Counted from the stretch's first letter, positions 1-9,402 are shown. The stretch: 10,272 bases of DNA from Actinomycetota bacterium (GCA_005883255.1 VAXS01000132.1:1-10272); one strand, 5' to 3'. Made by a program: numbers and translations. Notes: a model not told the origin generated them from the sequence alone.

Positions 1-99
1 TCCAGCGACGGCGGCCACGACGGTGCGATGACGACCACGTCGGGCCCGCTCACCACCACCACCACCACCACGACCACCAGCAGCGACGGCCACCACTAG
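1..99 (+). CDS. C-terminal end of an unidentified Thr-rich protein (partial, cut by window start)
   Basis: Frame 1 is open from the first base and stops at TAG 97-99, giving 32 residues. The visible tail is polar and of low complexity: an SSDGGHDG stretch, then TTTSGPL, nine consecutive threonines, and a final SSDGHH. The SSDG motif occurs on both sides of the threonine run. Such Thr/Ser/Gly/His tails are common at the C-termini of secreted or surface proteins of high-GC actinobacteria, and the next gene on the same strand also encodes a secreted protein, so an exported product is plausible. No domain is visible and no function can be assigned. The alternative is a chance open frame. The clean in-frame stop and same-strand neighbour argue weakly for a real gene end. 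Confidence 0.55.
   Translation, partial: SSDGGHDGAMTTTSGPLTTTTTTTTTSSDGHH
51..78 (+). repeat. ACC trinucleotide microsatellite encoding poly-Thr
   Basis: A nearly perfect run of nine ACC codons, with one ACG interruption at 70-72, encodes nine threonines in the frame of the partial gene at the window start. A tract of this type can change length by slippage. Confidence 0.85.
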
Positions 100-173
100 C
101 GGGCCGCGTCCACTTCCTGGCCGGTCCTGTGCACCCGGCTGGACATTTGGTCGATACGGATCGCGAGCCGCGT

Positions 174-193
174 GACCCCCGTCCCGGCGGGTC
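174..193 (+). terminator. Candidate hairpin between the first two plus-strand genes
   Basis: GACCC (174-178) pairs with GGGTC (189-193), and inside it CCG (179-181) pairs with CGG (185-187) around a TCC loop, with one bulged C. It lies in the 149-nt spacer between the Thr-rich gene and the calcium-binding protein gene. No T-tract follows, so it could be a weak terminator, a leader structure, or chance in GC-rich DNA. A second short hairpin (GCCGG 120-124 with CCGGC 135-139) lies nearer the upstream stop. No convincing -10/-35 pair was found in the spacer. Confidence 0.25.
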
Positions 194-238
194 GTCTCAG
201 CGGGTGGAAAGGGGCCACGGCCCAGGTGCTGATCGAAC

Positions 239-243
239 AGGAG
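239..243 (+). promoter_or_regulatory. Ribosome binding site AGGAG deciding the start at 249
   Basis: AGGAG lies 5 nt before ATG 249. This selects the start that also yields a good signal peptide, over an in-frame upstream GTG at 129 that would add 40 unconserved-looking residues. Confidence 0.8.
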
Positions 244-248
244 CCGGA

Positions 249-950
249 ATGAGGAAGCTCGCAACCATCTCTATCGCCGCCGCGCTGGCGGCGCTCATGG
301 CGCTGGCCTCGCCGGCGCTGGCCAGCGGTCCTCGCCCCGCGCGGGCGACCGATCGCAACCACGACGGGCTCCCCGACAGCTGGGAGCGCCACTTCCACCT
401 CACCCTGCGGGTGAACCAGGCGCGACGCAACCCGGACCACGACGGCTTGAACAACCTGCAGGAGTTCCGCGACCGCACGAACCCCCGCAAGGCGGACACC
501 GACGGCGACGGGATCAAGGACGGCGCGGAGATGCGCCTGGGCCTGAACCCGCGCTCGCGCGACTCCAACCACGACGGCGTGGAGGACGACGACGAGCACG
601 CCGGGACGATCGCCTCGTTCGACGGGACCACGTTGACCATCACGCCCGCCGCCGGCGGGGCCCCGGTCAGCGGCACCGTCGACGCCACCACTCGCATCGA
701 GTGCGAGACCGCCGAGCAGGACGAGGCCGACGAGGCGGCGCCCTCGACGACCACCGCCCGCGCCAGCGAGGACGGCGATCGCAGCGGCAGCGGCGACGTC
801 ACCAGCGGAGAGAGCAACACCTCCGGCGAGAACGAGCAGGGCGACGACGAGGCGCGCGCCTGCACGACCGCCGACCTCACGCAGGGCACGCCGGTCCACG
901 AGGCCGAGCTCGAGAACGGCGTGTTCAAGCAGGTCGAGCTGGTGAAGTAG
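249..950 (+). CDS. Secreted protein with calcium-binding (thrombospondin type 3/EF-hand-like) repeats and a DUF5666-like C-terminal domain
   Basis: The product is 233 aa. Residues 1-25 form a Sec signal peptide: MRK, then a hydrophobic Ala/Leu core ending SPALA, with likely cleavage before SGPRP. Residues 35-116 hold four acidic loops of the DxDxDG type: DRNHDGLPDSWE (35-46), DHDGLNNLQEF (63-73), DTDGDGIKDGAEM (83-95) and DSNHDGVEDDDE (105-116). The spacing resembles thrombospondin type 3 and dockerin-like Ca2+ loops, so calcium binding outside the membrane is expected from the family. Residues 118-150 (GTIASFDGTTLTITPA... DATTRIEC) and 205-232 (CTTADLTQGTPVHEAELENG..FKQVEL) look like the two halves of a small beta domain of the DUF5666 type. 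They are separated by about 50 acidic, Ser/Thr-rich residues. Cys152 and Cys205 flank this insert and may form a disulfide. The physiological role is unknown. The gene converges on nadA. Confidence 0.85.
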   Translation: MRKLATISIAAALAALMALASPALASGPRPARATDRNHDGLPDSWERHFHLTLRVNQARRNPDHDGLNNLQEFRDRTNPRKADTDGDGIKDGAEMRLGLNPRSRDSNHDGVEDDDEHAGTIASFDGTTLTITPAAGGAPVSGTVDATTRIECETAEQDEADEAAPSTTTARASEDGDRSGSGDVTSGESNTSGENEQGDDEARACTTADLTQGTPVHEAELENGVFKQVELVK

Positions 951-951
951 T

Positions 952-975
952 CCGCGGACTCGCCGGCGGGCGCGG
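952..975. terminator. Possible bidirectional terminator hairpin between convergent genes
   Basis: CCGCG (952-956) can pair with CGCGG (971-975) around a loop that contains the self-complementary GCCGGC. It fills the 27-bp gap between the stop of the calcium-binding protein gene and the stop of nadA, where a shared terminator is expected. There is no T-tract on either strand, so this rests on position and pairing only. Confidence 0.3.
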
Positions 976-977
976 GG

Positions 978-1955
978 CTACGAGATCGCCACCATCCGCT
1001 CGATGGGCAGCCGCGCCCGGCCGGCGACGTCCTGCGGCACGCGCACCTCGTGCACCAGGTCGCGGAGGCTGTCCCGCAGCTTCGGCAGCGTGATCATCTT
1101 CATGAAGCGGCAGGTGGCCGCCTCGTTGGCGGCGATGAACTCGGTGTCGGGAGCGGCCTGGCGCAGCGGGTGCAGCATCCCGGTCTCGGTGGCCACGATC
1201 GCTGTGTCGCCCGGTCGGGCCTGGCGCGCGTAGTCGAGCATCCCGCCGGTGGAGAGCATGTGCACGCCCTCGGACTCGACGTCGCCGGCGGCCACGTACT
1301 CCATGACGCTGGTCGAGCAGCCGCACTCCGGATGGATGAGGAAGTCCGCGCCCGGGTGGGCCGCCCGGGTGGCCTCGATGTCGCCGGGGCGGATGCCCGC
1401 ATGCACATGGCACTCGCCCGACCACACGTGCATCCGCCGGCCGGTGCGCTGCTCCACGTAGGCGCCCAGCCACATGTCGGGGCCGAACAGGATCTCGGTG
1501 TCGGGGCCGTGCTCCCGGTAGATGTGCTCGACCACCGCCACGGCGTTGGACGACGTGCAGCAGTAGTCGGTCTCGGCCTTGACCTCGGCGCTGGTGTTGA
1601 CGTACATGACCACCACCGCGCCGGGGTGCTCGGCCTTCCACTTCCGCAGCTCGTCGGCGGTGATCGAGTCCGCCAGCGAGCAGCCGGCCTCCAGGTCGGG
1701 GATCAGCACGGTCTTGTCCGGCGAGAGGATCGAGGCGGTCTCCGCCATGAAGTGCACGCCGCAGAACACGATCGCGTCGGCGTCGGTGCTGGCTGCCTGG
1801 CGCGAGAGCCCCAGGGAGTCCCCCACGAAATCGGCCACGTCCTGCACCTCGGGCACCTGGTAGTTGTGGGCCAGGATCACCGCGTTGCGGGCGCGCGCCA
1901 GCTCGCGGACCTCGGCCTGGAGGGCGGGGACGTTCTCGAGTGTGAGGAGGTTCAT
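978..1955 (-). CDS. nadA: Quinolinate synthase NadA, [4Fe-4S] enzyme
   Basis: The product is 325 aa. NadA condenses iminoaspartate with dihydroxyacetone phosphate to give quinolinate, the de novo NAD precursor, in the cytoplasm. Three cysteines expected to bind the [4Fe-4S] cluster are visible at the family positions: Cys65 (FCGVHFMAE), Cys182 (GECHVHAGI) and Cys282 ([10 protein letters not shown]). Other family signatures are LAHNYQ (28-33), the segment [13 protein letters not shown] (130-142), HPECGCS (208-214) and ATETGMLH (255-262). The protein is the compact type, with the third cysteine in C-x2-MKM, unlike the longer E. coli enzyme. Its ATG overlaps the nadC stop as ATGA and has no Shine-Dalgarno sequence of its own, so translation probably depends on re-initiation after nadC. 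It is the last gene of the minus-strand block. nadB is absent from the window. Confidence 0.97.
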   Translation of the reverse strand: MNLLTLENVPALQAEVRELARARNAVILAHNYQVPEVQDVADFVGDSLGLSRQAASTDADAIVFCGVHFMAETASILSPDKTVLIPDLEAGCSLADSITADELRKWKAEHPGAVVVMYVNTSAEVKAETDYCCTSSNAVAVVEHIYREHGPDTEILFGPDMWLGAYVEQRTGRRMHVWSGECHVHAGIRPGDIEATRAAHPGADFLIHPECGCSTSVMEYVAAGDVESEGVHMLSTGGMLDYARQARPGDTAIVATETGMLHPLRQAAPDTEFIAANEAATCRFMKMITLPKLRDSLRDLVHEVRVPQDVAGRARLPIERMVAIS

Positions 1956-2785
1956 GGGAGGGGCCGCAGGACGAGGGAGAGGTCGAGCGCCCGCGCGCTG
2001 TGCGTGAGCGCTCCGATCGACACGAATTGTAGGCCCACCGACCCGATTTCCCCCAGCGCGTCCAGCGTGAAGCCGCCGCTGGCCTCCAGGGCCGCCCGCC
2101 CGTCCACCCGCGCCACCGCCGCGCGCAGCTCCTCCACCGACATGTTGTCGAGCAGGATCCGCCGGGCGCCGGCCGCCAGCGCCTCGTCGATCTCCTCCGG
2201 CGTGCGGCACTCGACCTCCAGCGGGAGCTCGGGCGCGGCGGCCCGGGCGCGCCGGACCGCCTCGCCCACCCCGCCGGCCAGCGCGGCGTGGTTCTCCTTG
2301 ATGAGGATCTCGTCGTAGAGCCCGGCCCGGTGGTTCCTCCCGCCCCCCGCCCGCACCGCCGCCTTCTCCAGCGCCCGCAGGCCAGGCGTGGTCTTGCGGG
2401 TGTCGAGCACCTGGACGCCGCTGCCCTGCAGCGTCCGCACGCAGCGGGCGGTGAGCGTGGCGATCCCGGACAGCCGTCCGAGGAAGTTGAGCGCCACCCG
2501 CTCGGCCGCCAGCAGGCCCGCCGCCGTGCCCTCGGCCGCCAGCACCGGCCCGCCCTCGCGCCATTCGCCCTCGGGCGCCAGGCGCTCCAGGCGCACCTCC
2601 GGATCCGTGGAGCGGAACGTCAGCTCGGCGGCGTCCAGCCCGTAGAGCACTCCCGGCTCCTTCTGGACGATCTCCGCCCGCGCCCGCGCCCCATCGGGCA
2701 CCACCGCCCGCGTGGTCACGTCGCCGTCGCCCACGTCCTCGACCAGCGCGCGGGTGACCAGCTCGGGCAGGGTCTGCGCCGCCAT
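1952..2785 (-). CDS. nadC: Nicotinate-nucleotide pyrophosphorylase (carboxylating) NadC / quinolinate phosphoribosyltransferase
   Basis: The product is 277 aa, the normal family length. NadC converts quinolinate and PRPP to nicotinate mononucleotide, CO2 and pyrophosphate, directly downstream of NadA in the pathway. Signatures in order: [10 protein letters not shown] (16-25), the active-site block [11 protein letters not shown] followed by [15 protein letters not shown] and [12 protein letters not shown], then [28 protein letters not shown] and [20 protein letters not shown] replaces the more usual ASGGI/ASGGV, a mild variation. The ATG shares one base with the stop of the broken decarboxylase gene (TGATG), and the stop overlaps nadA (ATGA). 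A weak GGGA precedes the start. Expression is therefore probably part of one long message with prfB upstream. No known NAD-responsive operator was recognised. Confidence 0.97.
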   Translation of the reverse strand: MAAQTLPELVTRALVEDVGDGDVTTRAVVPDGARARAEIVQKEPGVLYGLDAAELTFRSTDPEVRLERLAPEGEWREGGPVLAAEGTAAGLLAAERVALNFLGRLSGIATLTARCVRTLQGSGVQVLDTRKTTPGLRALEKAAVRAGGGRNHRAGLYDEILIKENHAALAGGVGEAVRRARAAAPELPLEVECRTPEEIDEALAAGARRILLDNMSVEELRAAVARVDGRAALEASGGFTLDALGEIGSVGLQFVSIGALTHSARALDLSLVLRPLP

Positions 2786-4106
2786 CAGGCTTCCCGCAGC
2801 ACGTCGACGGTGTGGAACGTGGGGTCGGCGGCGCCGTGCAGGCGGGCGCCGGCGGCGCTGAGCGCGCGCAGGTAGGCGACGACCTCGGCCGTCACGCACT
2901 CGCCGGGCAGCAGGGCGGGGATCCCCGGCGGATAGCCGGCGATCGACTCGGCGGAGACCCGGCCCACGGCCGCGTCCACCGGCACCGATTCGGCCGGGCC
3001 CAGGAAGGCGTCCCGCGGAGGCACCACCGGATCGGCGTGCAGCGACGCCGCGGGCTGGGGGACCGTCGGGGCCTGGCCCGGCCGGCGGATGTCCGCCAGC
3101 TCGGCCGCCAGGTCGTGGGCGAAGCGCTCCAGGGCGTCCAGCGGCTGGCCGATCCCCAGGACCAGCACCAGCGTGGCGTGGGTGGCCAGCTCGACGTGCA
3201 CGTCCGAGCCCCGGCGCAGCGCGTCGGCCACCTCGAAGCCCGTGCACCCGGTGGCCCGCACGTCGATGACGATCCGCAGCGGGTCGCGGGCGGCCACGCC
3301 GGGCTGACCCACCAGCTCGTCGGACACCAGGCGGCAGCCGTCGATGGCCGCGATCGCCTCGCGGGCCCGGGCGGCGGCGGCCAGCGTGCGGCCCAGCAGG
3401 TCCTGACCGTGGATCGCCAGCTGGCGCCGGGCGGCGTCCAGCGAGGCGTAGAGCAGCGACGAGGGGCTGGTCGAGGAGACCAGGCGCACCGCGACTGGTC
3501 GACCACCAGGGCGGCCCCGTGGCGGTGGGCGACCTCCGCCAGCGCCTCCACATCGGCCACCATTCCGTAGTAGGTGGGCGAGACCGCGAACGCCGCCCGC
3601 GCGCCGCCGGCCGCCGCCAGCGCCTCCTCCAGCGCCTCCGGCGGCAGGCCGTGCGCCAGCCCCAGGTCGTCGTCGTAGGCGGGCGGGACCCACACGGGCA
3701 TCCCGCCCGAGAGCACCAGTCCGTCCACGACGCTGCCGTGCGAGTTGCGCTGCACCGCCACCCGGGCGCCGGGCGGGGCCACCGCCAGGCACAGCGCGTG
3801 GTTGCCCTGCGTGGCCCCGTTGGTGAGGAACCAGGTGCGTCCGGAGCCGTGCAGGGCCGCCGCCAGCTCCTGGGCCACCGCGAACGGCGTGGGGTCCGGG
3901 GGCGGGACGTCGATGCCCCGCGTGTCGCGGGGGATGTCCAGCAGCAGCGCCGGATCGCCCAGCGCGTGGCGCAGCTCCGGGTCGGCGCCGGCCCCGCCCT
4001 TGTGACCGGGGACGTGGAAGCGCGTGGGCTCGCGGTAGCCGTAGGCGGAGATCGCGTCCAGGTAGGGCGCGGTCTGCTGCTCCAGGTCGCCGCGCTCCGC
4101 GGTCAG
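2785..4106 (-). pseudogene. Broken Orn/Lys/Arg decarboxylase-family (aspartate aminotransferase fold, PLP) gene with internal deletion and frameshift
   Basis: Two frames together match one decarboxylase of about 480 aa. The 5' part (4106 to about 3495) reads APYLDAISAY..EPTRFHVPGHKGG, WFLTNGATQGNHA, NSHGSVVDGLVLSGG, SPTYYGMVADVEALAEVAH and GAALVVDQS. The 3' part (about 3489 to 2788, another frame) continues RLVSSTSPSSLLYASLDAARRQL and runs through the C-terminal region (ESIAGYPPGIPALLPGE). In intact relatives the VVD segment is followed by roughly 50-55 residues that include the STHK motif, whose lysine forms the Schiff base with PLP. These are absent here and the frame shifts at the join. 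The first frame instead runs on to a stop at 2892. No ATG, GTG or TTG lies near the expected N-terminus; a CTG at 4104-4106 overlapping the prfB stop as CTGA, or a second CTG at 4083-4085, are the only candidates. The intact family makes polyamines (agmatine, cadaverine or putrescine); the substrate here cannot be told. Either a recent pseudogene or an assembly deletion. Confidence 0.85.
3478..3500 (-). repeat. Hairpin-forming inverted repeat at the decarboxylase deletion junction
   Basis: On the minus strand GACCAG (3500-3495) is complementary to CTGGTC (3483-3478). Inside, CGC (3493-3491) pairs with GCG (3487-3485) around a GGT loop, with one T/C mismatch between the stems. The point where the two conserved decarboxylase halves change frame lies within this hairpin. 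Confidence 0.7.
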
Positions 4107-5206
4107 CTCGCCTCCTGGAGCAGGTAGGCGCGCGCCAGGTCGTCGAGGTCGCCGTCGAGCACCCGCTGGACGTCGCCGATCTCCACGCCGGTGCGCAGGT
4201 CCTTGACCTGCTTGTAGGGATGCAGGACGTAGTTGCGGATCTGCGAGCCGAAGTTGACGTCCTGGGCCTGGCCGCGCTCGCGGGCGATCTCCTCGCGCCG
4301 CCTGCGCTCCTCGAGCTCCACCAGCCGCGAGCGCAGCATCGCCAGGGCCGTCTGCTTGTTGGCCGACTGGGAGCGCTCGTTCTGGCACTGGACCACGAGG
4401 CCGGTGGGCTTGTGCGTGATGCGCACCGCCGAGTCGGTCTTGTTGACGTGCTGGCCGCCCGCGCCGCTGGCGCGGTAGGTGTCGACCTGCAGGTCCTCCT
4501 CGTCGATGTCCACGTCGGCCGCCTCCACCACCGGCGAGACCTCGACCCCGGCGAACGACGTCTGCCGGCGGTGGGCAGCGTCGAACGGCGACAGGCGCAC
4601 CAGCCGGTGCACGCCCTTCTCGGCCGAGTACAGGCCGTAGGCGTTCTCGCCGCTGACCCGGAAGGTGGCCGACTTGATGCCCGCCTCCTCCCCGGGGCTG
4701 GCCTCCAGCAGCCCGACGTCGAATCCGCGCTTCTCGGCCCAGCGCATCTCCATGCGCAGCACCATCTCGGCCCAGTCCTGGGCGTCGGTCCCCCCCGCGC
4801 CGGCGTTGACCGTCACCAGCGCGTCGCCCGAGTCGTAGCGACCGGAGAACAGGCGCTGCTCCTCCAGCTCGCCCAGGCGCCGCTCCACCGAGTCGAACTG
4901 CTCGGCCAGCTCGCCGGCCAGCGAGTCGTCCTCGGCGGCCAGCTCCACCAGGCCCTCGAGGTCGCCGACGTCGCGCTCCAGGGCGCGCCAGGTCTCAAGG
5001 CGGCGGCGCAGGCGCGCGTGCTCGGCGCTCACCTGGGCGGCGCGGGCCTGGTCGTCCCAGAAGCCCGGCTCGCCCATCTGCTGCTCCAGCGACGCGGCGC
5101 GCCGCTCCACGGAGGGCGGGTCAAAGGTAGTCCGCGAGCAGCTTGAGCTGGTCGCGGATGGCCGCGAGCCGCTGCGGCGTGGGCTCCGAGGCGGGCGTGG
5201 TCGCCA

Positions 5207-5207
<1 letters not shown>
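4103..5207 (-). CDS. prfB: Peptide chain release factor 2 (RF2), with programmed +1 frameshift
   Basis: RF2 recognises UGA and UAA in the ribosomal A site and triggers peptide release. The gene is in two frames: codons 1-28 start at ATG 5207-5205 and end ..LKLLADYL before an in-frame TGA at 5123-5121. Skipping one base continues as DPPSVERRAASLEQQMGEPGFWDD to the TGA at 4103-4105, giving 367 aa, almost the size of E. coli RF2. Visible motifs are the anticodon-like SPF tripeptide at 206-208, which distinguishes RF2 from RF1, and GGQ at 250-252 in SGAGGQHVNKTDSAVRITH, which acts in peptidyl-tRNA hydrolysis. The long helical N-terminal domain precedes them. The start overlaps the secA stop (TAATG), with a GGGG run 4 nt upstream. 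A gene caller may report only the second frame from GTG 5110, which would lose the N-terminus. Confidence 0.97.
5120..5126 (-). promoter_or_regulatory. prfB programmed +1 frameshift site CTTTGAC
   Basis: The minus strand reads CTT TGA C after codon 28, identical to the classical RF2 recoding heptamer. When RF2 is scarce the ribosome pauses at UGA, slips forward one base on CUU and reads GAC, so RF2 controls its own synthesis. The position where E. coli has an internal Shine-Dalgarno (AGGGGG) has GCGGAC here, a poor match. Both flanking peptides fit RF2, which rules out a random sequencing error. Confidence 0.95.
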
Positions 5208-8143
<2,936 letters not shown>

Positions 8144-8161
8144 GGGGCTAGCCTAGCAACG

Positions 8162-8183
8162 GCCCGGCGCTCTCCGGCCGGGC
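8162..8183 (-). other. GC hairpin between hpf and secA
   Basis: GCCCGGC (8162-8168) and GCCGGGC (8177-8183) form a perfect 7-bp stem with an 8-nt loop, filling much of the 52-nt spacer. It lies 12 nt after the hpf stop and 18 nt before the secA start on the transcript. No T-tract follows on the minus strand, so it is more likely an attenuating or mRNA-processing structure than a full terminator. Chance formation in GC-rich DNA is possible. Confidence 0.4.
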
Positions 8184-8195
8184 GGAATCGGCCTC

Positions 8196-8546
8196 TCAGG
8201 CGGCCGGCGAGACGCCTCCCGGCATGCCCCCGGCGCGGGCCTCGCGCCGGTTGCGACGCTTGTCGCGGTGGCGCTTGACCTGGCGCCCCAGGTCCTCCGC
8301 GCACAGGTTGATCGAGTGGACCATGTCGCGGGAGGCGTCTCGGGCGCGGAGCGTGACGCCCTTGAGGTGAAGGGTGGCCTCGGCCACGTGGCGGTCGGCG
8401 ATGGCGGGGTTGCGCTCCTCCCGCATCTCCACCTCGAGCTCGGCCAGCGGCGAGACCTGGCGCGCGATCTTCCCGAACCGCTTCTCGACGTGCTCCCGAA
8501 GGTCGTCGGTGACCTGGGTGTTGCGTCCCTTGACTGAGATCCGCAC
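8196..8546 (-). CDS. hpf: Ribosome hibernation-promoting factor, short form (HPF/YfiA, S30AE family)
   Basis: The product is 116 aa. Proteins of this family bind the 30S subunit in the mRNA/tRNA channel and hold ribosomes inactive in stationary phase or stress. The sequence begins VRISVKGRNTQVTDDLREHVEKRFGKI and carries the beta-alpha-beta-beta-beta-alpha pattern of the family, with LAELEVEMREERNP, VAEATLHLKGVTLRARD and a second helix MVHSINLCAEDLGRQVKRHRDKRR. After residue 100 a short basic and Gly/Pro tail ends the protein. The C-terminal dimerisation domain of long HPFs, which form 100S dimers and are common in actinobacteria, is missing, and the sequence after the stop does not restore it. 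The GTG start is supported by an AGAGGAG ribosome binding site 7 nt upstream. It lies between comF and secA on the same strand, an arrangement found in many bacteria. Confidence 0.93.
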   Translation of the reverse strand: MRISVKGRNTQVTDDLREHVEKRFGKIARQVSPLAELEVEMREERNPAIADRHVAEATLHLKGVTLRARDASRDMVHSINLCAEDLGRQVKRHRDKRRNRREARAGGMPGGVSPAA

Positions 8547-8553
8547 GTGCGCG

Positions 8554-8561
8554 CTCCTCTC
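8554..8561 (-). promoter_or_regulatory. Strong ribosome binding site for hpf (GAGAGGAG)
   Basis: GAGAGGAG on the minus strand ends 7 nt before GTG 8546-8544. It fixes this start in a frame that otherwise stays open far upstream into comF. It is the clearest Shine-Dalgarno in the minus-strand block; its neighbours rely on overlap or have none. Confidence 0.8.
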
Positions 8562-8614
8562 GGGTCGGACGTTCTCTCCCCGCCGCTGATCGTACGCCGG
8601 GCCGTCCGGTTTGC

Positions 8615-9367
8615 CTACCCCACCAGCCTCTGCCCCGCCCGCCGGAGGGCGCGGGCATAGGTCAGGGCCACCACCTCGGCCGTGCCGGCGCGGCGCAGGG
8701 CCCGGGCGCAGGCGTCGAGCGTGGCGCCGGTGGTGTGGACGTCGTCCACCAGCGCCACCCGGAGCGGAGCCGGAGCGCGGGCGACCACCTCCACCCGCCC
8801 GGGCGCGCGGCGCAGCGCCCGCGGGGCGCCCACCTGCCGGGCAGGCGGGCCGCGCCGCCGCAGGCAGCGCGAGAGCGGCCGGCCGGCGCGGCGCGCCAGC
8901 GCGCGGGCCAGGCGCTCCGCCGGATCGAACCCCCGCGCCCGCCGACGAGCCGGGTGCGTGGGGACAGGGACGAGCGTGGCATCGTCGAGCAGGGCCGCCG
9001 GCGCGCCGGCGGCGATCTGGGCGGCCATGAGGTCGGCGGCGGCCAGCACGCCCTGGAACTTGAGCTGCGCCACCAGCGCTCGGGCCGGCCCGGCGTGCGC
9101 CACCGGCGCCCAGGCGCGCGCGAAGGCCGCGCGCGCGGCTGGACAGGTCCCGCAGGGAGCCGGCAGCGCGCACCGCGGGCAGCGCGCGCCGCGCAGCCAC
9201 GGCAGCTCCGCCCGGCAGTCCCCGCACAGCCGTTCCGCCGCGGCGCCGAGCGCCTCGCCGCAGGCCGCGCAGCGGGGCGGCGCCACCAGCGCCAGCACCT
9301 CCGCCCCCACCCAGCGGGCGAAGCCGCCGGGCTGCACGGCGCGGACCAGGGACAGGGGCGCGGGCAT
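8615..9367 (-). CDS. comF: ComF family protein (zinc-finger phosphoribosyltransferase-like)
   Basis: The product is 250 aa from ATG 9367-9365. The N-terminus has eight cysteines in four CxxC pairs (33/36, 48/51, 63/66, 72/75), expected to bind zinc. The C-terminal half is a type I phosphoribosyltransferase domain: LKFQGVLAAADLMA (102-115), LVPVPTHPARRRARGFDPAERLA (132-154) and the PRPP-binding loop VALVDDVHTTGAT (204-216). ComF is needed for DNA uptake in naturally competent bacteria such as Bacillus and Haemophilus, where it acts in the cytoplasm on incoming single strands; homologues are widespread in bacteria not known to be competent, so competence cannot be inferred. An in-frame TTG at 9418 would add 17 residues, but it falls inside an inverted repeat. 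Neither start has a good Shine-Dalgarno. It is the first gene of the minus-strand block. Confidence 0.9.
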   Translation of the reverse strand: MPAPLSLVRAVQPGGFARWVGAEVLALVAPPRCAACGEALGAAAERLCGDCRAELPWLRGARCPRCALPAPCGTCPAARAAFARAWAPVAHAGPARALVAQLKFQGVLAAADLMAAQIAAGAPAALLDDATLVPVPTHPARRRARGFDPAERLARALARRAGRPLSRCLRRRGPPARQVGAPRALRRAPGRVEVVARAPAPLRVALVDDVHTTGATLDACARALRRAGTAEVVALTYARALRRAGQRLVG

Positions 9368-9402
9368 GCCGACAGGCTGGCGCGCGGCGGCTCGCGGGAG
9401 GC

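Noticed and set aside
51..78. ACC repeats as CRISPR or regulatory repeat array
   Set aside because: Simple trinucleotide run in frame with a coding tail and without spacers.
140..161. Sigma-70-like promoter (TGGACA and TACGGAT) before the calcium-binding protein gene
   Set aside because: Spacing between the two elements is far too short and neither is a good match; likely chance.
129..248. Upstream GTG extension of the calcium-binding protein
   Set aside because: It would put 40 charged residues before a clear signal peptide; AGGAG 5 nt before ATG 249 decides the start.
96..899. Open frame of 267 codons on the minus strand opposite the calcium-binding protein gene
   Set aside because: Ala/Gly/Arg/Val-rich with no motif; the plus-strand frame has a ribosome binding site, signal peptide and Ca2+ repeats.
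1050..2318. 422-codon plus-strand frame across nadA and nadC
   Set aside because: Shadow frame of two enzymes whose catalytic motifs are all present on the minus strand.
3495..4106. Decarboxylase break read as programmed frameshifting
   Set aside because: A simple slip cannot restore the roughly 50 missing residues with the PLP lysine, and no slippery site is seen at the join.
4104..4388. N-terminal extension of the decarboxylase into prfB
   Set aside because: The extra residues are Arg/Pro/Ala-rich shadow of prfB and match nothing expected before the conserved decarboxylase N-terminus.
8144..8195. SecM-like arrest peptide upstream of secA
   Set aside because: The spacer is only 52 nt and contains no usable reading frame.
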